Of a stretch of DNA of 64,000 bases, positions 34,576 to 43,287 are shown one piece after another (positions within the stretch are counted from its first letter, which is position 1; the number at the start of each line of letters is the position of its first letter). The stretch lies in NCBI RefSeq assembly GCF_009734445.1, contig NZ_CP046457.1:806001-870000 (forward strand), in the 5' to 3' direction. A program made the position numbers and the translations under genes. The stretch comes from Candidatus Syntrophocurvum alkaliphilum. Its GTDB lineage: Bacteria > Bacillota > Syntrophomonadia > Syntrophomonadales > Syntrophomonadaceae. The notes below the pieces were generated by a model. It had not been told where the DNA came from, made no database searches, and saw only the letters and a list, made by a program, of their open reading frames with translations.

Positions 34576-36384
34576 TTAGTTTTCATTTTCTTCCTTAATC
34601 TCAATACCTACCATTTTCATCAGATATTTAGCATTTGTTGTTTTAGAACGTCCTTTTCTAAGTTTGTAGTCGAAGATAATTTCACCATTTTTATATGTTT
34701 CAGTAAAATGATAATTCATAATTCTGCCACTATTATCATTTTCAAAATCACAAAGCTCATAATCATGTGTTGAGATTACCCCTATTACCCAATCTTTATT
34801 TAAATTAATAAGGACGTTTTTTGCACCTATAATTCTATCTCGAGAATTAGTTCCTCTAAAAACTTCATCTATCAAAAATATCATTGGTTTTTCTTCTTTT
34901 GAATGATTAATAATCAATTTAATGCGTAATAATTCAGCATAAAAAGTAGATATACCAGCATTTAAATCATCAGCTAATCTCATAGAGGTAAATATATCCA
35001 TTATAGAACATTTGAAATTTTTAGCACACACCGCTGACCCAGCATAAGCTAAAACAAGATTTATCCCTATTGTTCTTAATAATGTTGTTTTACCAGACAT
35101 GTTAGAGCCTGTAATTATTAATATCTGATTATCAATAGTAAGGTTATTTGAAACTCTTTGTTTTTCATTAATTAGTGGATGACCAATTTGTTCAGTTAAA
35201 ATAGTAAGCTTATTTTGATCAAATTTGGGATAACACCAATTAGGATTTATTTGAGAAGTTAGAGCTAAACTAGATAGAGCTTCATACATTCCAATATTTA
35301 AAATCCAGTCTCGCAAAGCTAAGCCTGATTCATCTCTCCATTTTTCTAAAGAAAATACACATCGAAAATCCCAAAAAAACAAACTGTTAATGAAGAAATG
35401 AACTATAGGATTGTATTGTAGAGCAATTGCACCTACAATCTTATCTAAATTTTTTATCTGTTGTGATGCAGGTTTATTTCTATTATATAATTTAGATTTT
35501 AGTTTTAATAAATAGTCATTATTAAATTTTTCTTCTTCAATTACTTTAAATATTTTTTGATAAGCATTTATTTTGTTTTTATTTGAATAAACTGGTTCTA
35601 AAATTTTAAATATTTTTCCATAATTAAATATGTTAATAACTATTTGAGCTATTAACAAACTTAAAGGGAAAATTAATAAAATCAAATCAAAAATCCATAA
35701 TAAAAATAAAAATATTGTTATTATCGGAAGTAAATAGATTACATATATAAAAAATTTATTTTGAATTAATTTCAAATCATTTTCAGTGTATTTTAATAAT
35801 TTTTCTGGATTTTCAAATAAATCCCCATTCATTCCTTCACATTGTAAGTGTTGACAAAAATCTAACTTAGACGATAATTCTTTTATCGCCTGTTGTCTTT
35901 TTTCAATGCTTTTTATTTCATTTGTAGGATTAGATAATATATTTTTAAGAGTAGTTCTGCCATAATATGTATTAGCATTATTTAACCATTGATAAAGTGA
36001 AGCACTACCAAAAATATCTAAATCATCTGTAAATGGATGATTAGAGTCTTTAAATTCAATACCATCATCAATAAAGCTAGTCCAGCTACCTTCTATTCTA
36101 TCAATACATCTTTTATTGGCTTCTTCTAAAAAACTAAATCTCGTAGCTTCATTGTTAGCTTCTATACTTTTAGTTACCACATAGAAAAATGTAATTGTTG
36201 ATATCAGTAATACAAGGTAACCATATGCATCTTTAGAATACAAAAAAGCCGCAATTGTCAATGACAACCCAAGTACAAATAAAAGTAATCTTAGATTGCT
36301 TAACCTATAGGATTTCCTTTGCATTTTTTCTTTCTTTTTTTTATACTTTTTTAAACGATTATTAAATATGATTTTTGTATCCAT
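34576..36384 (-). CDS. Membrane-associated MutS-like ATPase
   Basis: A 602-residue protein with a MutS-type C-terminal ATPase: Walker A GSNMSGKTT, a STFYAELLRI signature and Walker B FLIDEVFRGTNSRDR. It lacks the mismatch-binding domain. Two hydrophobic pairs (about residues 28-68 and 215-255) predict membrane helices, which true MutS does not have. Members of this group occur in Firmicutes; their job is not established. It starts at ATG 36384. Its stop codon touches MITE copy 3. The deacetylase gene upstream is 14 bases away, so they are likely co-transcribed. Confidence 0.85.
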   Translation of the reverse strand: MDTKIIFNNRLKKYKKKKEKMQRKSYRLSNLRLLLFVLGLSLTIAAFLYSKDAYGYLVLLISTITFFYVVTKSIEANNEATRFSFLEEANKRCIDRIEGSWTSFIDDGIEFKDSNHPFTDDLDIFGSASLYQWLNNANTYYGRTTLKNILSNPTNEIKSIEKRQQAIKELSSKLDFCQHLQCEGMNGDLFENPEKLLKYTENDLKLIQNKFFIYVIYLLPIITIFLFLLWIFDLILLIFPLSLLIAQIVINIFNYGKIFKILEPVYSNKNKINAYQKIFKVIEEEKFNNDYLLKLKSKLYNRNKPASQQIKNLDKIVGAIALQYNPIVHFFINSLFFWDFRCVFSLEKWRDESGLALRDWILNIGMYEALSSLALTSQINPNWCYPKFDQNKLTILTEQIGHPLINEKQRVSNNLTIDNQILIITGSNMSGKTTLLRTIGINLVLAYAGSAVCAKNFKCSIMDIFTSMRLADDLNAGISTFYAELLRIKLIINHSKEEKPMIFLIDEVFRGTNSRDRIIGAKNVLINLNKDWVIGVISTHDYELCDFENDNSGRIMNYHFTETYKNGEIIFDYKLRKGRSKTTNAKYLMKMVGIEIKEENEN

Positions 36385-36398
36385 TAATATTTCCTTTA

Positions 36399-37151
36399 TT
36401 ATTTTTCAAGCCCTTCTAGAAAGGCTAATATGCTTTCACCTAGAACAACAGGATTATAACCTCCTTCAAGGACTGCAAATAAACCTCCTTGACATTTTTC
36501 TCTAGTAAACTTACCTAATATTTGACCTGCAATATTATAACTTGTAGTAGGAAGCATACCTCCCCAATCATATTCGTGACGATCAAATCCAGCAGATATA
36601 GCAATGATATCACATGTTTTGTTTTCTAAATAGTCTTCTAACTCCTTAATAAAATTGTGAGAATTTCTGCCTTTTATATGATAGTATTCAACTTGTTCAT
36701 GGTTTTTAAAAGTCTCATATGTACCATCTCCTAAATGAAGATCAATATCTATAATAATAGCATTCTCTATATATTCATTTTCTAGTAAGTTCTGAACAGC
36801 TATTGCAATATTGTTAAAGTAACAAAATCCCCAACAGAATTCTGAACTAGCATGATGACCTGGTGGACGGCACAAAGCAAAAGCCATTTGATTTTGAATT
36901 GCATATTCTGCGGCAAGGATAGCAGAACCAACTGCCATTTTTGCAGTTTCATATAATTTTTTATTTGATTTAATCGATTTAAGATGTTGTTCTGTGTGAA
37001 CTAGTAATATATCTTCATCTGTGCAAAGTTCAGGTTTTATAATTTCATACTTTTGACTTAATAAATCATAGGCATGATCTAGTCTTTTCATATCAGCCGC
37101 TGAATCTAAAGAATATTCATGGAAAAATAATTCATCAAAAATTACTTTCAT
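36399..37151 (-). CDS. Histone deacetylase-family hydrolase, short form
   Basis: A 250-residue member of the deacetylase family, second in this window and without the Cys-rich tail of the one at 24-25 kb. Catalytic motifs are PPGHHASS, DIDLHLGDGTYE and SAGFDRHEYDWGG. The second histidine of the usual DxHHGDG is replaced by leucine (DLHLGDG), a substitution seen in the smaller branch. Substrate unknown. It lies between cbiZ (5 bases upstream) and the MutS-like gene, in a polycistronic run. Confidence 0.85.
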   Translation of the reverse strand: MKVIFDELFFHEYSLDSAADMKRLDHAYDLLSQKYEIIKPELCTDEDILLVHTEQHLKSIKSNKKLYETAKMAVGSAILAAEYAIQNQMAFALCRPPGHHASSEFCWGFCYFNNIAIAVQNLLENEYIENAIIIDIDLHLGDGTYETFKNHEQVEYYHIKGRNSHNFIKELEDYLENKTCDIIAISAGFDRHEYDWGGMLPTTSYNIAGQILGKFTREKCQGGLFAVLEGGYNPVVLGESILAFLEGLEK

Positions 37152-37155
37152 TTTT

Positions 37156-37836
37156 TTAATCTCCCTTTTTTATTCCTTTTTTTATTCCTTGTCGTACTAA
37201 TTTTCCAATAAGCTGGCCAAAATTAGTTGCAGTTCCAGCATATTCAACATTTGGACCAGTATTAGTGGTAGCAATAACAATAGCATCACTTGTTGTGCCG
37301 CTCGCTAGACTACCGTTAATTACATCTTTTACTTTTGTGTCTGCTAAAGCTAATGATTTGGCTTCAGTTGCAGTAATTACACTATTAACTAAAGCACCAT
37401 TAGTTAAACTTCCATTAGTAATAATAATTGTATTAATAGTACCGGGGCTATACTGATCTTTTGTTTCTTTTAATATATGATTATATGCACTGCCTGCCCC
37501 AGCAGCATTTGTTATCCCTATAGTTAAAAATACTTTAACCCAAAATTCGTCAATGCTATCTTGAAGTATAACTAAATCCTTCATTAGAACTGCTGTTAAA
37601 AGACCACTAGTCATGTTAGGTTCTAAACCATGCTTTATGCATATTTGTTTTAAATGGGTTTTTGGATTTGGATGATTATAATTTTTATCAACTTGAACAT
37701 TTAATATATGTTTTATAGGCTTTATTCCCTGACCTAAAACCCCTGAGCTAATAGCAGTTAAACTAATTTCACTATTAATAAATAAAATATTTTCTTTTAC
37801 AACATTTTTTATTTGGTTCATACTATTCATCTTCAC
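37156..37836 (-). CDS. cbiZ: Adenosylcobinamide amidohydrolase
   Basis: A 226-residue CbiZ-family protein. CbiZ removes the side chain of adenosylcobinamide to give adenosylcobyric acid, so that imported corrinoids can be rebuilt with the cell's own lower ligand. Family segments visible are the GLLTAV region, NAAGAG and the conserved TNTGPNVEYAGTATNFGQLIG near the end. It starts at GTG 37836. It follows btuD by 12 bases and completes a btuFCD-cbiZ uptake and salvage operon. The C-terminus is a lysine-glycine repeat (IKKGIKKGD). Confidence 0.93.
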   Translation of the reverse strand: MKMNSMNQIKNVVKENILFINSEISLTAISSGVLGQGIKPIKHILNVQVDKNYNHPNPKTHLKQICIKHGLEPNMTSGLLTAVLMKDLVILQDSIDEFWVKVFLTIGITNAAGAGSAYNHILKETKDQYSPGTINTIIITNGSLTNGALVNSVITATEAKSLALADTKVKDVINGSLASGTTSDAIVIATTNTGPNVEYAGTATNFGQLIGKLVRQGIKKGIKKGD

Positions 37837-37847
37837 AAATCACCAAC

Positions 37848-39107
37848 CTAAATATGCTTCCATAAATCATCTATAGTAGATAAATCAATAACTCCTTTTG
37901 TTAATAATTGTTTAGTTATCTTAGTTGCTTCTCCATTGGAGTAATCTCTATAAGATATATTGTTCATATCAATAATAAAGGAAGGTTTTTGTAAGTTTAG
38001 GCTTTCTTCTAATATTTTCAAATTTAAAAGATTTCCTGATCCAATAGGAATTGGTAGTAATAATACTAAGTCTGCGTTCTGAACTAATTTCAAATTATCT
38101 AAATATGATTTTTCAGATATGGGAGAAAAAGGAGCCTCCTCTGTTATTTCAATGCCTAGCATCTTAGCAATTTGCCAGTCAGTATCACCTAAATTTAAAA
38201 CCCCTGCTGTGACTTTAAAGCCACTTTGTACTAGCTCCTTTATTACAGGAGCACCAATTCCCCCTCCGCTAATTATATGAATTGTAAGATTGTCTTTGTA
38301 ATTATACTCTTTTTTATTATAAAAATTCGATTCAATTATGGTTATTTGAGGTACACCCGTCAATGGATGAGTGCTAATTAAGGGTTTACTGCCATAAACA
38401 TCTTGGATATTTTTTTGAGTTATTACCTCATTAGGTGTTCCTACTGCATATATTCGTCCTTCATTGATTAAAATTAACTTTTTACAATACCTAGCTGCTA
38501 AATTAATATCATGTAATACAGTTATAGATGTAAGGTTATCTGTCTCATTTAAATGTTTTATTAGGGCTAATAATTCAATTTGATGATTTATATCTAGATG
38601 GGCAATAGGCTCGTCTAACAGTAATACTTTGGGTTGTTGAGTTAGTGCTCGAGCTAGTATTACCCTTTGTCTTTCACCACCACTTAACGCTACTATACTT
38701 TTATCACGTAAATGCCATGTATTAGTAAGCATCATTGCTTGTTCTGCTACCCAATAGTCCTCCTTGTTTTCACTAGCAAAACGACCTAAATGAGGCATCC
38801 TCCCCATCATTATTATTTCCCATACTGAAAAATTGAAATTAACCGTAGTATCTTGAGGAACTACGGCAAGTTCTTTAGCTAGTTTTTTTGGCTTTAGTTT
38901 AAAAAGATCTTGCTCACCCAAATATATGTTCCCAACAATAGGTTTTAAAGATGCTGCCATAGCTTTTATAAGTGTAGATTTTCCAGAGCCATTAGGACCA
39001 ATAATGCCTATACTATCACCTGGCATAATACTTAAATTAATTTCTTTTAAAACCTCGCTTGAACCATAATTAAAACTAATATCATCCACTTTAATACTAA
39101 TGCTCAT
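37848..39107 (-). CDS. btuD: Corrinoid ABC transporter ATPase with extra C-terminal domain
   Basis: A 419-residue ATPase of the FecE/BtuD class. Walker A GPNGSGKST, signature LSGGERQR and Walker B VLLLDEP lie in the first 255 residues. The last 150 or so residues form a separate domain with a nucleotide-binding-like start (HIISGGGIGAPVI), not found in BtuD of E. coli. It probably powers cobamide import with BtuC and BtuF. The role of the added domain is unknown; it may sense corrinoid or process it. It starts at ATG 39107 after AAAGGTGAG. Confidence 0.88.
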   Translation of the reverse strand: MSISIKVDDISFNYGSSEVLKEINLSIMPGDSIGIIGPNGSGKSTLIKAMAASLKPIVGNIYLGEQDLFKLKPKKLAKELAVVPQDTTVNFNFSVWEIIMMGRMPHLGRFASENKEDYWVAEQAMMLTNTWHLRDKSIVALSGGERQRVILARALTQQPKVLLLDEPIAHLDINHQIELLALIKHLNETDNLTSITVLHDINLAARYCKKLILINEGRIYAVGTPNEVITQKNIQDVYGSKPLISTHPLTGVPQITIIESNFYNKKEYNYKDNLTIHIISGGGIGAPVIKELVQSGFKVTAGVLNLGDTDWQIAKMLGIEITEEAPFSPISEKSYLDNLKLVQNADLVLLLPIPIGSGNLLNLKILEESLNLQKPSFIIDMNNISYRDYSNGEATKITKQLLTKGVIDLSTIDDLWKHI

Positions 39108-39116
39108 AACTCACCT

Positions 39117-40169
39117 CTAGATAGACATACTTTTCTTTCTAACTCTCAAAAGATACCCAAAGAATGGAGCACCAATTAGTGCTGTTATAACACCTACGGG
39201 AAGCTCACTTGGAGTTATAATAATACGTGCTATAGTGTCAGCCCATATTAAAAACAACCCACCAACTAAGGCAGATATAGGTATTAGTACTCGATGATCA
39301 GGTCCTAGTATCATCCGTACTATATGGGGTACAACTAGTCCTACAAATCCGATAGTTCCAGCAATTGATACAGCTAGTGCTGTAATTAAAGATGCTAAAA
39401 AGAGAACTAATATTTTAGCCTTCTCAACTGATACCCCCAAATGGTGGGCAGTATCTTCACCTAAAGCCATTACATTAAGTTCTCTTGATAAAAGCCATAG
39501 TAATATCATTCCAAAGAATATAAAAGGAGAAATAAAAATAATATAATCCCAGCTTCTTAAAGCTAAGCTACCCATAAGCCAAAACACTACTTGTTCTAAG
39601 TTGTTGTAGGCTCTAGTAAGCATAAAAGAAAGTAATGCAGTTAAAAAAGATCCTACTACTACACCAGCCAAAATCAAAGTTTCAACAGCTACACGTCCAC
39701 CAATTTTAGCTAATTGATATACTATTGTAATAGCAGTCATAGCACCTATAAAAGCAAAAAATGGCACTAATCCAAATTGCAAATAAGTTACTCCCCCACC
39801 TATCATAAAAGCAAATACTGCTCCAACTGCTGCACCTGAAGATACTCCTACGGTGTAAGGGTCTGCTAATGGGTTTCTTAAGAGCCCCTGAAATGATGCA
39901 CCAGCTAATCCCAAAGCTCCACCAACGATTCCCCCTAGTAAAATTCTAGGTACTCGTATTTCATATACAATAGTTTCTGTAGTATCAGACCAATCTGCTA
40001 TTATTAAAAGCTCACCTAAATATGGGATTTTGTAAATTAACATACGCAGAACAGTAATTACATCAATATTAGCACTACCTAGAGTTGAACTAATAATCAT
40101 TGTTAAAATGAAAGCTGGAACTAGTAATCCTAGCCCCAGCAACAATCTATTTATCCATTGGTTAGACAT
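39117..40169 (-). CDS. btuC: Corrinoid ABC transporter permease
   Basis: A 350-residue, about ten-helix FecCD-family permease. ASFQGLLRNPLADPYTVGVSSGA and GTIGFVGLVVPH are the family signatures. Iron-siderophore permeases look similar; cbiZ next door supports corrinoid. In-frame ATG 40178 overlaps the GGATGG site, so ATG 40169 is preferred. It lies between btuF and btuD with 22- and 9-base gaps. Confidence 0.9.
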   Translation of the reverse strand: MSNQWINRLLLGLGLLVPAFILTMIISSTLGSANIDVITVLRMLIYKIPYLGELLIIADWSDTTETIVYEIRVPRILLGGIVGGALGLAGASFQGLLRNPLADPYTVGVSSGAAVGAVFAFMIGGGVTYLQFGLVPFFAFIGAMTAITIVYQLAKIGGRVAVETLILAGVVVGSFLTALLSFMLTRAYNNLEQVVFWLMGSLALRSWDYIIFISPFIFFGMILLWLLSRELNVMALGEDTAHHLGVSVEKAKILVLFLASLITALAVSIAGTIGFVGLVVPHIVRMILGPDHRVLIPISALVGGLFLIWADTIARIIITPSELPVGVITALIGAPFFGYLLRVRKKSMSI

Positions 40170-40191
40170 TTGCGCCATCCTTTTTTCAATA

Positions 40192-41160
40192 TTAATTAAA
40201 AAGGTCAGGGTATAAAGATTTGGCTACTTCCTCAAGGCCTTCAACAGCTCGATAAGTAGGACGTACCAAAATATTGGTGTCAATTGTATCAATAACTTGA
40301 TCTTTTTTTACTGCTGTCAGTTGACTCCATCCAGTTCTATTTTTAGCATCTTCAGCAGTGTAATAAGGATGAGTTCCCATAATAATAACATCTGGGTCTA
40401 TCTCAATTAACTTTTCATTACTATATTTAACCCATGCTTTGTTAGCATCTACTACATTTATTCCTCCAGCTAAATCTAGAATCTCATGTTGTAAAGACCC
40501 AAGTCCCACAGTATAAAGTGGCTCCCAACCAACCTCAAAAAATACTCTTTTTCTTTCTTTATCACCAAGTGTTATTACTTTTTTCTCAACAGCTTCAATT
40601 CTTGTTTTCATGTCTGTAATAATGTCTTGAGCTTTATCTTCAGTACCTGTAGCCATAGCAATAATCTCAAATGATTTATAAATTTCTTCAAAGTTTTGAG
40701 CTTCAATCATTAAAGTATTAATACCTAGGTTAGAGATCTCATTTAAAAGCACTTCATTTGTAGTGTGTTTACCTACTACTAAATCAGGTTCTAATGAAAT
40801 TAGTTTCTCTAAATTAATGTTCCAATCACCTACTTTTTTCTTTTTTGAAGCTATTTTGGGATAATCACAATTTTCAGTAACCCCTACAATTTTATCTTCC
40901 AATCCTAAATCATAAAGTATTTCGGTTACACTAGGAATAACTGAAACTATTCTAATTGGCTTAGATTCAATATTTATTTCATTTCCTGCTACATCTATTA
41001 CTGTTCTTGAAAAATCAGTGTCAACTACTTTATTTCCTTGTTTTTTTTCAGATACATCTGGGCTGCCACATCCTGTAATGAACACTATTGCTGTTAATAA
41101 CACAAATAATATAAATATAAAATTATAACTAAAATTTGTTTTATTAATTATAAACACCAC
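40192..41160 (-). CDS. btuF: Corrinoid ABC transporter substrate-binding lipoprotein
   Basis: A 322-residue periplasmic-binding protein of the BtuF/FepB type. The N-terminal hydrophobic segment ends in a lipobox (FITGC) so it should be lipid-anchored on the outer face. The two lobes carry conserved glutamates (SVTEILYDLG, FEVGWEP) used to dock on the permease. The start is uncertain: two GTGs (41160, 41157) sit close to the AGAGG site. No cobalamin riboswitch was found upstream. Confidence 0.88.
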   Translation of the reverse strand: MVFIINKTNFSYNFIFILFVLLTAIVFITGCGSPDVSEKKQGNKVVDTDFSRTVIDVAGNEINIESKPIRIVSVIPSVTEILYDLGLEDKIVGVTENCDYPKIASKKKKVGDWNINLEKLISLEPDLVVGKHTTNEVLLNEISNLGINTLMIEAQNFEEIYKSFEIIAMATGTEDKAQDIITDMKTRIEAVEKKVITLGDKERKRVFFEVGWEPLYTVGLGSLQHEILDLAGGINVVDANKAWVKYSNEKLIEIDPDVIIMGTHPYYTAEDAKNRTGWSQLTAVKKDQVIDTIDTNILVRPTYRAVEGLEEVAKSLYPDLFN

Positions 41161-41274
41161 CTCTTCTTGTTAGCTCATTCTTATTTCGCTTTAAAATTAA
41201 TAAACTCCTGCCTATAAAAGGAAAATTATTACACTATAATCCAATTAATGATTGAATTGCAAAAATTTATATTA

Positions 41275-41309
41275 AAAAATCCCTTCCTAAAATTTAGAAA
41301 GGGATTTTA
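41275..41309. terminator. Bidirectional terminator
   Basis: AAAAATCCCTT / AAGGGATTTT stem, T-rich on both strands. It ends the minus-strand gene at 41374-42909 before the btuF transcript begins. Confidence 0.85.
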
Positions 41310-41373
41310 TTTATTTTAGTTTTTAATTTATTAAAGCCATAAACGAAATTAGTATTTTGCAAGTTTCACTTAA

Positions 41374-42909
41374 TTAAAAGGCAATTAAGGAAAAAATAAT
41401 ACCTGCTATGCCAATAAAAGTTATAATATAAACTGGTAATGTTGGCATGTTTCCATCCTTTTCCATAGCCTTACCAAACATAAAAAATACTAAAGGATGT
41501 ACTAAGAATGGCATAGCAAAAATAAATGGAATTAATCCTGCCGCTTCAGCTCCAAACATTCCTCCCTGTATTGCTGCAAATAAACCAAAATGAGATATTG
41601 CAGATGTTTGTGCCATGACTGCATAGTTCATGGGCATAGTAGTAAAACTTAGTAGTAGTAACCCGCCAAATATAACCAATAATTGCCAACCCATAGAAAA
41701 TTGCATTAATGCTTTTACTTCTATACTGTTTTCTTCATTAGAATAACGCAAGTTTTTAAGAGCAAATACTGTTAATATAAGACCAGCAGCTACTATTAAT
41801 AATGATGGTGCTAAAATTAAATTTCCACTCTCAGCACTTACAGCTAAGATAGAAAATACAAATACGTGAGCAAAAAATGGAATATTTATCATAATTGGTG
41901 CACGATTAGCTGCAATTTTACCAAAATCTCCTGCAGTACAAGCACCAGTTAATCCTGAATGAGAAAGTGCACCTGCCATACCTGGTGCTAAATTTCGAAC
42001 ATTGGTAGTTTTAGCAAAATACATTAATAATGAAATTCCTAAAAACATCCAAACAAGTTGTCCGAAAAATCCATATGCTAAAACTGAATTCATACCACTA
42101 ATAGTAAATGCCTCTCCTATTCTAGAGCCACCAATCATAAAGTTACCTGCTAATACAATTGGAATTCCGGCAAATAATAATGCTCTAATAGTTGGTCCAA
42201 AAGACCATTTATATAAAAATCCGCCTAATCCTGCTGATAAAAGCATAGCAAAGAAAATTTGAGGCAGAGCAATAATTTCATATATTATTTGAGCAATATT
42301 GTATGATAAGTATAATACTATTAAAATAGCTAATATCTCCACTATTCCTTTTCTGATATATTGATGTTTATTTGAAATTTTGGCTTTATAGTCAATTAAA
42401 ATAACTGCACCAACAATTCCAATATATGCAATTAAAAGATAGTATTGACTTAGAATGCTTTCAGATCCTACAAGTAACCTACTTAAACCTTCAATTCCTA
42501 ATAGTAAAAAGAAAGATCTTATAACAAAAACTAATTGAGTTCTATTAGTTCCTAAAATTGTTTCTTCATCAGAGGGAACCAGCATTTTATCTGGTTCTAA
42601 TTGCTTACCTCCAAAGATTTTTCGTAGTTCCTGTCCACCTACAAAGAAAGAAACAGATAAGGCAATAATAGTTGTTTTACTTATTAAATCTATTAAAGGA
42701 AATTCTTGTAAGCCTGGTTTGGCTATACCACTTGCAACTAGTATATAACCCATTGATAATCCAAAAATAACAATAATTAAGATTGGTGAATATCTTGTTC
42801 CCGCTACTACAGTCCGTGCAATAACAACCATAGGTATTACTAAGAATAATGCAAGCCAAAATTGATTTAAGATCTGTATTTTACTAATTTGATCAATAGC
42901 TATTTCCAT
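41374..42909 (-). CDS. Polytopic membrane protein, probable transporter, family not recognised
   Basis: A 511-residue protein with about 13 to 15 predicted membrane helices. I see two glycine/serine/threonine-rich breaks typical of ion or solute binding: AGNFMIGGSRIGEAF and SHSGLTGACTAGDFGK. The second-half FGLFAAIQGGMFGAEAAG segment is similar in character. The pattern suggests a secondary transporter, perhaps of the same broad class as sodium-coupled carboxylate carriers, but I cannot assign a family. It starts at ATG 42909 with AGGAGGG. It is a single gene with its own terminator. Confidence 0.7.
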   Translation of the reverse strand: MEIAIDQISKIQILNQFWLALFLVIPMVVIARTVVAGTRYSPILIIVIFGLSMGYILVASGIAKPGLQEFPLIDLISKTTIIALSVSFFVGGQELRKIFGGKQLEPDKMLVPSDEETILGTNRTQLVFVIRSFFLLLGIEGLSRLLVGSESILSQYYLLIAYIGIVGAVILIDYKAKISNKHQYIRKGIVEILAILIVLYLSYNIAQIIYEIIALPQIFFAMLLSAGLGGFLYKWSFGPTIRALLFAGIPIVLAGNFMIGGSRIGEAFTISGMNSVLAYGFFGQLVWMFLGISLLMYFAKTTNVRNLAPGMAGALSHSGLTGACTAGDFGKIAANRAPIMINIPFFAHVFVFSILAVSAESGNLILAPSLLIVAAGLILTVFALKNLRYSNEENSIEVKALMQFSMGWQLLVIFGGLLLLSFTTMPMNYAVMAQTSAISHFGLFAAIQGGMFGAEAAGLIPFIFAMPFLVHPLVFFMFGKAMEKDGNMPTLPVYIITFIGIAGIIFSLIAF

Positions 42910-43287
42910 TCATAAACCCTCCTATAACACCTACTATAATTATAGCTTAAAAATTACTGCATTTTTTAATAATTGTTATTTATTAACAGGATGTGGCCTT
43001 GAATATTTCTTATTTATCAATATTCATAGTTTGCCTTCAACAATAATCTACAATATATGTGCTTTTCCCTGCTTTTATTGTTAAATTTATTACAAACTCA
43101 TTATACCAAGGACCTAATTTAGTTGGTATATATAAAATTAATTTAATAAAAAATATTAGATTGTTGCTTTAACATCTCGTTTATTAAGAAGATATCTATT
43201 TTTTTATTATTAAAACTAACACTAATATTCTTTTTAGAACCTTTATTAGTAATTATAAATATAATAACCAAAAAGGAGGGGTTATTA
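42910..43287. other. Intergenic region between divergent genes
   Basis: A 378-base AT-rich gap between the membrane protein gene (minus) and the propeller-like gene (plus). It contains an inverted repeat ATACCAA/TTGGTAT at about 43103-43129, possibly regulatory, and AAGGAGGGG before the plus-strand start. No coding sequence or RNA gene was seen. Confidence 0.4.

Noticed and set aside
41245-41370. Possible decayed element with GATTGAATTGCAAAAA and TTTTGCAAG ends
   Set aside because: Similarity to the MITE ends is short and AT-biased, and the interior is a plain terminator.
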